The position numbers were made by a program, and so were the translations under genes. A stretch of DNA of 64,000 nt from Hyaloscypha bicolor E (taxonomy: Eukaryota; Ascomycota; Leotiomycetes; Helotiales; Hyaloscyphaceae). This document shows positions 23,601 through 36,026 of this stretch, piece by piece. The notes below the pieces were generated by a model that saw nothing but the letters and a program-made list of their open reading frames with translations, had not been told where the DNA came from and did no database searches. Numbering within the stretch: the first letter of the stretch is position 1; each line of letters begins with the position of its first letter. The stretch covers positions 1,162,812-1,226,811 of the forward strand of contig NW_020194589.1 in the NCBI RefSeq assembly GCF_002865645.1, given 5' to 3'.

Positions 23601-25041
23601 AATTGTATCATCATGGCCATCTGACTTGGGCCTGAAATATTGCCATGGTTCAATTGAAGATGCTCTTCAAACGCCTGGGCGGAACTGAATTCTTTGACGC
23701 ATGAGTGACACACCCACACTTTAAGGATTCGGTGACTCTCCAACTCATGCCTGAACCACTCGTCGCGAATTGCGAAAGTCTTTTCCGCCCTCAAGCACTT
23801 ATCGAAAGTACACATATATGGCTCCAAGTCGGCAAAGACGTGAAGATTCCAGTCATCCTTTGTTGCGATGCTGAGGCCAACCTCGAGGTCATCGAAGCAA
23901 TAGGGGCACAAGAAACTGCGGCCAGGCTCCCCTTCCAAGGCTATTGGCAACCTGGGAACCGTTCGTGGTTTGAAGACAACCTCCACATCCGGGATTGATG
24001 TTCCAACAGCCGATGACAAATCGGCGGTAGGACGAGAAAACACACTCTCCATAATCGACGACGCGCCTGCCTCACTAGGTGCGCGAGGGGCAAAGTAGCT
24101 CGCCGTCGGACGGAATCGAGGCTTCGGAGATTGCAGATGCTTGTCCTCGATTTGACCTGGTTTCTGGAAGTTGAAAGCATCAACTGCGACATCTCTCATC
24201 GGAGACTTCTTGTTACGCCTGTAGTCCCTGATGTTCAGAGCACTGTATGACGTCTCTTGACGCCTTTGTTGCAGATCTTGCAAGTATTTCCGTCGTCTGC
24301 AGTTCGCCCATGCCAACCTATCAAGTAGGGATTGTGTCGCCGTGGGAAACAAGATCTTGGCCAAGCTAATGTCCTCGTCGGCATCATTTGGCTTCGCATC
24401 TCTGGAGTAGGTGTCGAGAGGAAATGGGTCACACAGATTCGGTGCTAGCTTCATCAGACATCCCACGAGACCCTCAATGTACTGAAGGATTTGGGACACT
24501 TTGGCATCGTGGGACGTTTCTGTCTTCATCGAAGCAAATCCATCGCTGGTTGAGGTAAGACTGGACCCAAGAGCTTCATTCTCTAACTCATCAAACTCAA
24601 TGGTAGCCTCAGCTGTCCTTTGAATTCTGTCGATTCCTTTGGGAAACGGAAAGTTAGCATCACGTTCCCGGAAAAGAAGGGAACTGAGGACAGAAACTTC
24701 GGTGGCATACCTTGGTTGAGCTTCTCGTACAGTGTCTTCAGCAAGTCCAAGGTCACTACTGAGAGGTCGTAGTCTTTTCGTAATGTATGATCAAGTGATC
24801 GAGATGAAGCCCCCGTGTCGTTTCCCCATGCCAAGAACTTTCCATAATTGTCTTCTATCAGAATTGAATTGGGATCCAAAACTCCTGAATTGGGATTCGA
24901 GACTCCTCTTGCAGTAACACACAATCGCTCAAAATTTTGGCGACAATCTTCAAATAGTGCAGCGATGGGTGCTATTTGGGGATTGCTAACAGGCTTCTGT
25001 CGGCGTCTCAAGGCCTGGTACATCTGATTGCGTTGTGCCAT
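20662..25041 (-). CDS. NLR-like STAND protein: C2H2 fingers, NB-ARC, TPR
   Basis: Four exons (25041-24711, 24636-22128, 22064-21018, 20959-20662) join in frame to 1394 aa. The N-terminal ~300 residues are the helical leader typical of fungal zinc-finger NLRs. C2H2-like fingers follow (FLCPYCFDDL from about 354, then MCTFDKC, WVCHSC and VCPLCALKLC), and then an acidic linker. NB-ARC begins near 655 with FVGRDGDL, P-loop GTGGIGKTATA (about 680), Walker B RWLLIFDNVE, GSVLITTR and GLPLAISQ. The rest is helical TPR-type repeat ending LLKYIL. Such proteins are signal-transducing NTPases linked in fungi to self/non-self recognition and heterokaryon incompatibility; that role here is inferred. It faces the DUF7580 gene across 793 bp. 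The intron after residue 110 has a weak GTATGC donor. Confidence 0.9.
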
Positions 25042-25834
25042 TCTTGATTATCTCGACTCTCGTGCAACTACTCAAAAGAGTTCAACGCAAAGCATATTGT
25101 ACCGGTATATCATGGACGAAGAGAGCGGGGGAGATGAAGACTGAATCTTTGCTGAGTGAGGCTGTGTCTACTGCACAAAAGGCAAGCAACAAAGTGGAGA
25201 GCCTTAAGAAGCCCGTGGCTTCAGCCCTGATAGGTCTCGTTATAATCATTGGGCAGTTGCCCCTCTTCTGTATTATCTTGTATCTTGGCTGAAGTTCGCG
25301 TGAAAAAAGAACTTCTCAGTGGTTGGGCGAAGCTGACAATGGTTCGTCAGCTCGTGTTACCTCGGTCGCCTCTCGACTCTTATCTGCCGCGACCCAACTC
25401 AGCCTTACACAAAAAGTGGTTCGTTTCCTTCCCACAAAGATCCTGGGCGGTCGCACATGAGGCCACCTGCATGCACAGAATGACTTAAGTGATTTCGTTC
25501 ATTGGATCAGTTCCTGTGGTTTCTGAGATCTCAGAAACTTGTGCCAGGCCATCGGTCAGAAGCCGGGCGAAGCTGCGGGAACGGGAAGAGGGTGTGCCCA
25601 TTTATTATTGCATATGCAAGCGGCAAGCCTCACAGTTCGTGGGGTCGTCGAGGCAGATTTTGCGCGGGATGCTGCCTACCACCCTACCTCCTTCTGTGTC
25701 TTCTGTGCTGCTTCTTGCCGGAGGGCCGTCGGCCTTTACACTCATCTTTGTCGACTATCTCACAAGTTGTTGAGGTAACGCTTCTCTCGGATCAGAAAAT
25801 TTTCAAACTTCCAATTATTCGATATTAATACAAC
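25042..25834. promoter_or_regulatory. Shared intergenic region of a divergent gene pair
   Basis: This 793-bp stretch separates the start codons of the NLR (-) and the DUF7580 gene (+). It must contain both promoters. Small frames present in it have no motif. No specific regulatory element could be assigned. Confidence 0.5.
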
Positions 25835-27671
25835 ATGTCTGAATTTGAGGCAATCGGGTTGGTATTAAGGGCATATCCCTTGATCGTCCAAGTTCTTCAA
25901 CTATACAAGGGTGCAAATAATGCCCAAGATTGGGAGCTTTTATACGATGAATTCGGAGTCGAAGAGATTATTTATGTCGAATGTGTTCGACATCTTCTCG
26001 CATCCGATATCTCCGAAGCTGATCTTCTGCAACTGAGCACAAGAGACAAACCAAATCAGGCTCTTTGGAAGGACCCGGCACTTGACAGAAGCCTTCGCAG
26101 CCGTCTGGGAGATGAGAAGTCCCCCATAGTCCTCAAGACTCTACAAGAAATGGACAACCTCTTGGCGACGTTGAATGAAAGACTCAAGAGCCATGCGATC
26201 TCTACGGTACGTTACATTACTTTCCACGCCCTATTATGGGTATGCTTCTAACTCGTGTTATAGGAACGTTCAGGGTTGGGAATACGCAGTGTTTTTCGAA
26301 GTGTGAAAACGATACCCCTCCAAGCGGCTGTTAGAGAGAGCCTACGCAAGCTACATGAACTGAATGGCCGACTTCAGAGACTTCTTACCAACAGCGCGAG
26401 CCCTGGGTATCCAGCTCAAGGACGAACACCGAAAACTTCTACCAAACTTCCTGACGACGTCCTCCGCCGAATATCCGCACAAGCAAACGAGTTTTACGAT
26501 GCCTTAAATGAGGGCTACAAATGCGACTGCCCGAAAGGACATGAGGCGAGCCTAGGTCCACACTCGCCGGAAGATCTAGATCTAACTCAACCTTTTGAGA
26601 TCGTGTTCCCCGTGGATGAAGATATTGCGAAGGTGTTTGCGGACGGCCCAACTTCGCCCACTGCTAGCAGCATAGATCTTGAAAATGACACCATGAGGTG
26701 CGCATCTTTCGTCCAAAAGCCCCATATCAGACAGAGACTAACAAAGCAGCATATCAACCCAGCGACGTTGGTCACATAGAGGCAGCTGTGATACGATGCC
26801 CTCATCGCTCGGTAGTCCTGGCTGCTCGCCTCCTGCCCGTGGTCGATCATTCTCGCTCAGCAAAAGCAGTGGTCTTGAACAGGGAGGTCTCATTGGCGAC
26901 CTTTGCAACTTCATTAAGACGCTCGGCGAGCAAAATCCGATACCCGCCCCTGCCTCTTGTCTCGGCGTTCTAGGCGTGAAAGAGAAGAAGTACAAGGTTC
27001 AAGTAACCTCCCTCGACGGCTACTCTTCCGAACCACCCAGCCTCTTGTCTCTAGAGGAGTACCTCTCCCCACCTCACAAAGACGAAATCACCCGGAGAAA
27101 ACGCATGGATCTAGCTCTCAGTCTGAGCCTTGCAATTCTCCAATTCTACAGGACGCCATGGATCGACATGTGGTGGACCTGGAAAGACTTCTGCGTCCTG
27201 AAAGGCGACAAGTCGCAGATCTTCGTGACGAAAAGGTTCTATTCCTCGCACAGCCGTCTCAGTCCAAAGGCCCAGTCACACGCTGCCTCCACCTCCGCGT
27301 TCTGGGAATGCTTCGGCGAGCCCGTACTCACGCGTCTCGGCTTCGCGCTCGTAGAGCTCGCTCTTGGACGGCGATTGTCAGAACTGAGAGATCAACAAGA
27401 AGATATAATGCAAGGAGGGGATGAAGATATGTTAGACCTCATGACGGCGAAGCATCTAGTTGGCGAGGGGAAGGTGCTTGAGGAGGCGGGGCAGTGCTAT
27501 CATGATGCTGTCCAGGCTTGTCTTACGCATCAGGTTATCATGGGTACCGGCGTTAAGGGATTGAATTCGGCACATGGGAACTTTCAGCTGGATGTGGAGA
27601 GGTTTGTGGTCGCGCCGATAAGGGATAGCTTTCAGGCGAGTTGGGGGTTGATTCCGAAGTTGGAGATGTGA
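25835..27671 (+). CDS. DUF7580-family protein
   Basis: Three exons (25835-26206, 26264-26697, 26780-27671) join in frame to 565 aa. The second intron has a weak GTGCGC donor but a perfect ACTAAC branch site and a TAG acceptor. The N-terminus (MSEFEAIGLVLRAYPLIVQV) starts with a hydrophobic helix, as in fungal HeLo-like and DUF7580 proteins, and continues with ALWKDPALDRSLRSRLGD. The C-terminal domain has SLLSLEEYLSPPHKDEITRR, DLALSLSLAILQFY and TPWIDMWWTWKDFC, characteristic of DUF7580, then GFALVELALGRRLSEL, which resembles the C-lobe of kinase-like folds. The function of the family is not established. Its divergent partner is an NLR, so a role as partner or effector is possible but only inferred. 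Confidence 0.85.
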
Positions 27672-30600
27672 TGAAATGGAGCTGGGCCGTTGAACCCCTT
27701 TATTAAGCCAGCGTCGACGACGCACAGACAGCCCGAAGTTAGAATAATATGGACTATGTTACAACAAGACTTGTAAGTGAAACAAGCTTGGATGCTCAAG
27801 AGAACTGGTAAAATGAGTCTATATTAGAATCATGCGATAGTTGGTGGATGGAGCCGCGCCGTGCTTTCAACTGAGCCCACCCACGCGTGGGAAGCTAAGC
27901 TACATCTGATCAATCCTTAACCGCACTTTATGTATGTCTTGGACTCTCGGAGTATCAACTGATAAGAGATCGACCAGCTTCAGCAAAGCTGACGGCCTGT
28001 GCGGGTGCCTAGTAAATTGCTTGTTTCAGGGCTGTGTTGGCAACGCCACCGCGGGGCTGCCCATGCATGTCCTAGAACCACGCATCTGCACAGCCCGTGA
28101 CACCAACCCCTAATCCGTTGAGTCCGGGGTTGCACTCAACTCTCCTCCCAGCCCTCAAAGCTTTCACCAACGTCCCACGCAAGCTGTGACAAATGGCAGA
28201 CTTCGACCCAGAAGACATGGACTTTCGGTCAGAGGGGGGACGAATTGGTCCCATTAACTCTTGTGAGCATGTGGTTGCACAGCGCTTCCGAGATTCAAAT
28301 ATGGCTTTATGAGGAGGCAACAGCAAAGCGAGAGGTTGGGATGAGAAGGAGGCGAGGGATGAGATGAGCTTACTGTAGATCCGCTTTTGACTCAGACTTG
28401 GTGTTGTGATGTCATCGTGTCAGTTGATCTGGAGAAGGACGAAGGTGTGGTCTGAGGCATTCAAGTGTGGATAGGAGCCAGCAAGGAAAATACACAAAAT
28501 GCGGACTCTGTGGGTATATAGATATAAATCAAGCGTTCGCACCACTGCGGAGACTTTTGTGCTCGCGCTAAAAATGGCTTGGATGAGGAGTGGGGTCAAC
28601 TTAAGGTCCATGTCCGTGACTTCACGGGATATTTTATTGGTTCTCCGGATGATCCGGACGAGGGATGGGGTCGAGTTAAGGTTTCCTTGCTTCCGGATAT
28701 TGTTTGTCGGTGCATGTTTTCCGTGCCTCAAGTGTGATGGCGCAAATCCCCGCCTGTCGTATACCCTTCGAATCATGTACCCATGTACCCTCCCCCCTTT
28801 CTGTCCTCCGTGGCCTCTTGCCTCTCGCTAACGTGCACTTCTCTTCTTTCATTCGCATACTATACGGTTGATTGGAGCCAAAAACGAACCCCCAAAGATA
28901 ATAAGATGAGGTAGAGTATATTTTCAACTCGTGCCCCCATCCAATCTCGGCCATATTCAAAGATATATATTGTGCCACAGACGCGCATCTGCATCTGAAA
29001 AATTCCCTAACTCCCACCAACAATGACTTAAAAACAATCAATTCTCCAACCTCCTAGTGCTCTGTCGCCTCTGTCGCCCAAATGATTATCTCAAACTCCA
29101 CCTTTCGTTCTATCCTTCTACCAAGCATCATGCTGTTGCGTAGCCTTCTCGCAGTGTTGATGGCACCCCCGACAAGGCCCGCTCTCCCTTGGGGACAGCC
29201 GAGCCGAGCCTACCGAAGCGAACGCCGCGTGCGGCGCGGCGTTGACTCACGACGGGACGCGGAGTAAGCGGGGGAGAAATCATCCCGATCGTCAAAACCT
29301 TATTTTGAGTGCAGTATATAAAAGGGCTTGGCGCCTCTTCTGGAGATTTGTGCCATGCTGTGTTGCGCTTTTGCTTAATTTATCGCTAGGTTGTGGTGCA
29401 CTTTTCTTCGTATGGCCGTATCCGTGTTTGGCTGCTTGGCGCCATGCTTGTGTTGGTTGAAGTTGGTGTTTCGCCGTCGTTTGCTTTATTGTACTTTTCT
29501 CTTCTTGCTATATTTCACTCGTGACTCTCGAGAGTTCTCGTGAGCTAGAAGTTTAGAGTAAGGAGTTCTGCTACCCGCTTTTATTACGGCTGCCTTTGGC
29601 TGTTTCGTTTCGCGTGTTTTGCTTTACATCACGTGTTTTATTCGTCAATGTTGATAGTCACCTTCCGACGCCTGTTTTGCTTTCGCTTTGGTTTGCTTTC
29701 GCCCTGCGGCGACCATCTCATGAGATTCAGAATTTGCCTAGCCAGTGGTTTGGAATTAAGAAACCTGCTCTCCCGTTCTCCACCCCGAGTTGATGTTACG
29801 CCACTATCGTGAACCCCAGGCTCGACCTCTTTGCCAAGTCCCCGGCAATACTTTGAGCCGAGGCGGGAATAGCAGCCAAGCCTTTGGTGTGGTTCCGATA
29901 AACAGGTCGGAGGAGAGGTTCATGCATGCAAGGCGCAAGGTGTGGGAGAGAATTAGGTGGAGGTACCGATATACCCCGTATCACGTGTGCCTTGGCACAT
30001 GATTGGCCCTTGCCTCTGAATCTGCACTTGCTCCACTTCCCATTTCCCATGTACTCTATACATTTTATTTTATTCAAATTCTGTTTCGTCGACGTCGTCT
30101 TCGCTGCGATCGGGTTTGGTAATCACATGATTTGCCTAGTCAAGATCCCGCGCTGGCCCTTAATCAATGGCAGACTGAAGCACAAAGTAATCTCCGCCCT
30201 CCCCTTCACCCCTATCTCCTCCCCCTTTCCCAGAAAATTGTCCTTCACATATCAAGTTTTCAGCTCTCTCTCTCATTTCACCTCTGGCGATTCTTATCAA
30301 TCAGCTCTCGGTCTGGCGGTATCATTGGACGGCCTGCCGAGGCCTCTTCACACTACACTTATCTTCGCTTTTGCCCGCGACATTGGTAGGCGACGGGACG
30401 GCCGACGAGCACACTTCTCTTTGCACCTCCCCACACTTCGCGTCGTTCGTATGTGCCACAATGCTTGTTTGTTTTTGCACCTTCCATTTCTGTGCTACGT
30501 TTCCAGTGCCGTCTTCCGTCCTCGTCAAATCCTTGACGAGAGCGCTGAAGCGAAAAAAGCCACCAGCGCCACAATGCTTGGATGCACCTTCCTGTTCCAT

Positions 30601-32212
30601 ATCTTCAGCCGCCATTAGCGCCGATCTTGCCTCGCTTGCCCTCGCTTGCTTCCCAAGGATAAGTCCAATGCAGGGTAAGCTTTTCACAAGGTGACATGGC
30701 CTGCTTTTGATTTGAGTTACAGCATTTTCAGCAGCTCAACTCTGCCGTCGCTGGAAGCATGGAGCATTGCTGGATCTTCCAAGCGGAGAGTTGGGGATAA
30801 TGGGAGTGGGGGAATATATGAGGACGATAGCGGCACTAAGTGCCATATCACGGATAAAGGCGACAATTACCCCTCAGATCTTGGCACTGGCCGTGGAGTC
30901 TACCTGCCGAACCAGCCCGTATCACCCGCCCATCTTCCAAAACTCTCTTGTGCGGGGACCAGGTTAGTGACTTAGTTACCGCATTGGGCAGGCCTATGCT
31001 GGACGATGTGCTAAAGAAAGACACCGGCGCACGAGAGCATCAATCTATTTTGCACGAATCGACGTGTGTGACACGGAGTAACTCCAGCCGTTGGAAGCCG
31101 TCATCCGTCTGACTTCCTTGCTTTGCGAGTGCGACCTGGGGCGGTTGTGACTGACAGATTGATCATGCATCACCCCCTCGAGTCCTGGATCGTGGTGTCC
31201 AGGTGTCGCGACAGACACACCGGGAATACCGATTGCGATAACAGGCGCAATGCGCCAATTGGCAAGGAAGACGTCGTGCTTCGGGTCTCAGCCTATCCGA
31301 TTCCTGACGTCTGGGCTTCTAGGAGGCCGGATGAACTGCCACCACTGCTACTCTCTTGTCGCCCTCAGCCAAGAGCTCTTGAGACGGATTTCGGGGGCGT
31401 ATATTACATGTATCAGCGTGGGTGTTTGGTGTTCTGCGCCAAGGCGGCAAGCCAGAGCCACCCGCTCATCCCGCTTCTAGAAGGAAATGCTGGAGACGGG
31501 GCAGCCAATCATGGGGCCGGGAATGGTCGCTTCAGACCTCCACAGAATCGGCATGGTCCATGGATGCCCATACCCGAATAAGAGACCCGACATCCACGAT
31601 TTAACCAGCCCCTGTCCAGGTGTCTGGATAATGCTACTGTAGCCGCTGCGATATTTTGATAGTCGAGCTGTTGCCCCCTGGTCGCCCAGACCTCTGGGAA
31701 TAGAGAGCAGCTTCCCCATTGGCTCGGGGTATACGATGTAACGCGGGCGGGCGTAAAGTGGTTGGTGCTCAGTGCTCACACGAGGGAAAGGTTGGCGAAG
31801 TTTGGTGGCTGTCACACAGGAAAGCGGAGCAGCTCTAACGCATTGTAGGAGGTAAACGACGCGGATTTAAGATTGAGAGGTCCTGCCGCCCTACGGATCA
31901 AACCTCCTATCGATATGCGCTGCCAACTGCTGGCAGCTAGAGAAGATAAAGCCCAGCCCAACTCGCATTAGGGAGGTGGACTTGGCCAGCATGTCGATTT
32001 GCCCGAGGGGACGGCTTCTTCATTTGCCTATCACGGAAACGAAGAACCCTGGTTGCAGATCCATGCTTGGCATGAGGGGTTGTGGCATGCTGCTTGCGCG
32101 TGTTTCCGTTGCAGGTATTTATATTCCCCTGCCCTCCCCCTCCATCGCTGTCCATTTCGCGCTCATTTCAATCTCTTGTTTCGCACTTGGAAACGCTTGA
32201 AGATATTGCATC
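27672..32212. other. Long intergenic region, no supported gene
   Basis: 4.5 kb of moderate composition without RIP signs. Frames of up to 230 codons occur (29926-30618, and 31123-31581) but overlap on several frames and lack motifs. Two related 27-bp stretches around GG(T/A)TGGGGTC lie near 28580 and 28660. The final 2 kb contain several GATA-type sites (for example CGATAA near 31233, TGATAG near 31658, AGATAA near 31945). These would suit a nitrogen-regulated transporter promoter, though such short sites also occur by chance. Confidence 0.4.
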
Positions 32213-34130
32213 ATGGCCACTGCCTCCGGAATCGAGCCTCTGGGCGACCCCAGAGAAGTTATAGCTGCCGAGGCTGAGAAGTCCGACATCTACCAGCGCA
32301 CCTGGGGTCTTGCTGCACGTGTTGATAGCACCGTCACGTTCGAGGAGTACGTCCATTGGGCTAAGATTGAGCGTGCGGAGGAGAATGAGGCCAATCGCGT
32401 GTACAAGGAGATGCAAGGCCCAACGAGCATCAAGACGCTCATCAAAGGCCGTTTCTCCAAGGGTATCCATCACGAGGAGAAGAAGAGGCGGGAGGCAGCA
32501 CTCGCCGCTGCCAGAGGCAACATCGAGGGTAGCACGGATAGCGACAAAGACAAGAATGATGCTGCAGTCGTTCCTGCTGAAGTTCGGGACGGTGTCGTGT
32601 CAGAGGAGGAGTGGAGGACTGCTTCGCGAGCACTGAGAACTGCCAGCTGGGGAACTATGTTCTACCTGATCACCACTGACATTCTCGGTTGGTCGACTAC
32701 CCCGTAAGTCTTCCATCCTGGAATAATCATCGCGTACTAACTCAATTGGCAGATTCGTCTTTGCCAGCGTTGGCTACGGGCCCGGCATCGCCCTCTACCT
32801 CATATTCGGTATCTGCGCCGCCTTCTCCGGCTGGATTCTCTGGAAAGTGTTCTTGGGCCTCGACTCTTCCCGCTACCCTCTCTTGTCTTATGGCGACACC
32901 TTCTTCCGCGTATACGGCAAGAAGTCTCGCCACTTCATCAACATCACCCAGTCATTGCAGCAATTCATGACCGTCTCCGTCCTGATTCTCGCCTGCGGCC
33001 AAACTATCGCCCAGTTGGCCAATGACAGCATCTGCTTTATCGCCTGCATGATTATTTTCATGGTGGTCGGTATGTTGTTGGGCATGATCCGATCTCTGCA
33101 GCGTCTGGGTTGGTTGGCCAATGCCTCCGTCTGGATGAACGTCGTGTGCTTCATGATTATGTTCGTACTCCCCCACCCCCTCTCCCCAACCGACCACTAA
33201 CGAATTCCCAGCATGGTGGCCTGCGCCAACTACGGCATCGACTTTGACGCGGTCTTCCGATCGACCCTTCTCAAAGCACCTCCAGGACCCATCCGCACCT
33301 TCGCCGGCCCACCCCCGGACGAGTTTATGCAACAAGCAACCGGTTTCGCTGGACAATTCAACGGCATCAACTCCATGGTCTACTCCTACGGCGGCGCCCT
33401 CCTCTTCGTCGCCTTCCTCGCTGAGATGCGCCACCCCTGGGATTTCTGGAAAGGCATGCTATGCGCGCAGTCCTTCATCTGCGTCGTGTACATCTTCTTC
33501 GGCGCCTTCGTGTACGGACACTATGGCCAATACGCCATCTCCAACATCGGAAACGCCATCCAACCTCTCCGTCTCCAACAAGTTAACAACATCTTGAGCC
33601 TGATCACCGCGTTCGTGGCTTGTTTGCTGTACTTTAATATCGGCATGAAGACCGTATATATCGAGGTCTGCCAGGAGGTCTTCAGATGGCCGGAAATCAC
33701 GAGCAAGAAGGGGAAGCTGCTTTGGTATGCTCTCGGCCCCATCTACTGGATCGTCGCGTTCATCGTCGCGGCCGCCGTCCCGAATCTCAACGGCATCTCG
33801 GGTCTCGTTGGCGCGTTGTTGATCCTCAACTTCACGTACACGTTCCCGGCGATTCTCTATATTGGGTATCGATGCCAGGTGGATTCTGCGCTGCCCGGAG
33901 AGGGGTTCGATCCCTATACGGGAGTGACGACGAGGCATGATGGCGGCGTGAAGAGGTGGATGAGGGGCTATATGGTTAATTGGCACGTCAACTCCATTAA
34001 TGTGGTGTATTTCCTCGGCGGGTTGGTGTGCTCCGGTATGGGCACGTGGGCGGCTATCGAGGGTCTTATTCAGGTTTTTGGACCGGGTGGCACTGTGGCT
34101 ACGAGTTTTGGTTGTGCTTCGCCTGTATAA
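32213..34130 (+). CDS. Amino-acid transporter, AAAP family (Mtr-like)
   Basis: Three exons (32213-32703, 32753-33160, 33212-34130) join in frame to 605 aa. A long hydrophilic cytosolic N-terminus of about 150 residues precedes about eleven membrane segments, beginning FYLITTDILGWSTTPFVFAS. Typical features are the NYGIDF loop, MVYSYGGALLFVAFLAEM, and a late YGHYGQYAISNIGNAI. Length and order fit fungal neutral amino-acid permeases of the Aa_trans family related to Neurospora Mtr, which are proton symporters of the plasma membrane. Substrate specificity is inferred only from family. The first intron uses GTAAGT; the second has a weak GTTCGT donor and a CTAAC branch site. No defect is seen. It stands alone with long intergenic regions on both sides. 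Confidence 0.92.
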
Positions 34131-36026
34131 AGGACGGCTCGTACCCTGCTGGAAAGATGGAAAGGGGTTTAATGAGACGTCTTGTAGAGACGTGATACAT
34201 ATTCACTCCTTTTTGTGAGTTAGAGTGTAGTTTCGTGCTGAATGCTAGATAGCTGAGACGCAGGAATACATTGAGTCGCTCTATCTCTTTATCTTTCCGC
34301 TTCACTTGACAACCTGCCCAAACTAGTTTCCAATAATGGTTACAGCTTGTGATTTACAAGTCGGCCTTTTCGATATTCGTTCATTCTAAACATACAATGC
34401 GCAACTTAAGCATGTCCTATCACGTGATCACGATTACCCCCTTTCTTTCAGTCCCTTTTTCTCACTTCAGGGGAGCTAAGTGGAATGTTAAGCGATATGT
34501 AAACAAGAGCACGGAAGATAGGTTTGGATTATAGTACTACAAATTTCGTAGAGCGGGAGAGTTTGTGGCGAGGCTTGGCTAGCCTAGGAGCAGGGTGTTA
34601 CTTTACTTAGGAAGCGCATTTTCTTGTACACAAGCCACGGAGTGATATTAAACGGATGCACGTGTACGTGTAAATAGGGTAAAGTCTAATTAATTTCTTA
34701 TAGAATGAAAGTAGGTGAAGCCTGCGTTATATATATATTAGTATAAGCTAGTTGGCCTTATATGTGGTTGTGTTTATATAATATATTATATGACTATATT
34801 TAATGCTTTTACTTAAGAATAATACTAGACGAAACTAGTATCTCTAAATAATACCAATTATAAGATATATAAAAATAACTTAAGTAATACCTCTTTCTTT
34901 TATTTCCTTAATAGCTTATTTTATTACTTTTCTTTTTATTCTAATTATTATATAATATAATATTTAATAAGAATTAAGCTAGAGCTAATTAAATATATAA
35001 AGCCAAAGTCGAGAAATGAAGTTAAGATATATATACTAACTTGAGTCACGTGTTACTACTTTATTTAATAAGTATATAAGCTTATATATATTTTATAATT
35101 ATTTAAATCCGAGATTTTTTTAAGATTCTTTTTTCTTTTTTATCTTTAAATTATTAAAATAAAAATAATTTAATTACATCTTTTAAGCCCGAGATTTTAT
35201 ACTAATAATATAATATAAAGCTCGAGCTCCACAGGACTATTCAGTAACCATTTCTGCGGGTTTATAGCACTAGAGTTATTGCAGGCCGAGGCATACATTG
35301 CTTGAGGATGCTGAGGATATATTGGCATGCGCATGCAAAGGCGTCATGCATGCTTTCTGACGTGGAGGAGGAGGGGAGGGGAGGAATACCGAAGAGATAT
35401 GGGCGTGGCCTTTGTAGCACTAGGAGGGCCAAGATGGATAGAGAACGCGCCACACTTGCACGGTTGGGGTGGCTACCTAACAGCTGCAAAGGGGCCTGGC
35501 GTAAGTGCATATACGTAAGTGAAGATGTTAGGGAGGGTTGGATTCGGACGGCAGTGCACGGCAGGCTTGCAGACATTACGGAGTTGAAGGCGCCTGTCGA
35601 TGCAAGAAGTGGTAACAAGAAGTGGTTAGGACCTCAGGGAAATGACCACAGGTTGGCGGAATCGTAGCCGATGGCAAGGGAGGGAGTTTGGCGATCGTGA
35701 GAAAAGAAGGGGGAGGCAATTCTTTTTTTGGGTGCACATAGAAGCTCTAAGCTATATCACACACAAAGCTGGCATCAAAATCTTACCGACCCATGTGTCT
35801 TCCACTCAAAATTCGCCCTGTACTTTCTCTCCTTCCAAAGTCGAAAGTTCTGCCCCCATGATGCCCTCCAAAGGCTTCCTGTAAGAATAAACATCATCTC
35901 ATTGACGGCTGTTCTCATCGCCGCGTCCAGGCGCTGTTATTTGCTGCAATCATCTCAAAAAGGGACGATAATGATCAGTAATGCCATTGCCGTCACCAAG
36001 GCTCATGCGACATGTCTGGCATATTT
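34131..36026. other. Intergenic, with an AT-rich core
   Basis: About 34690-35220 is RIP-like AT-rich sequence without recognisable parent. Frames on both strands around 35260-35670 (about 120 codons each, antiparallel) show no motif, so no gene is called. Confidence 0.45.

Noticed and set aside
26698..26800. Apparent frameshift in the DUF7580 gene
   Set aside because: A stop at 26777 and a shift of frame suggested a pseudogene. An 82-nt intron (26698-26779) with an ACTAAC branch site and TAG acceptor restores the frame exactly.
29926..30618. 230-codon plus-strand frame
   Set aside because: No motif, several competing frames of similar length overlap it, and there is no splice-supported continuation.
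31123..31581. 152-codon plus-strand frame upstream of the transporter
   Set aside because: No recognisable domain. It overlaps an antisense frame of similar length and lies where a promoter is expected.
35262..35667. Antiparallel ~120-codon frames
   Set aside because: They mirror each other on opposite strands without motif, as expected by chance in GC-richer DNA.
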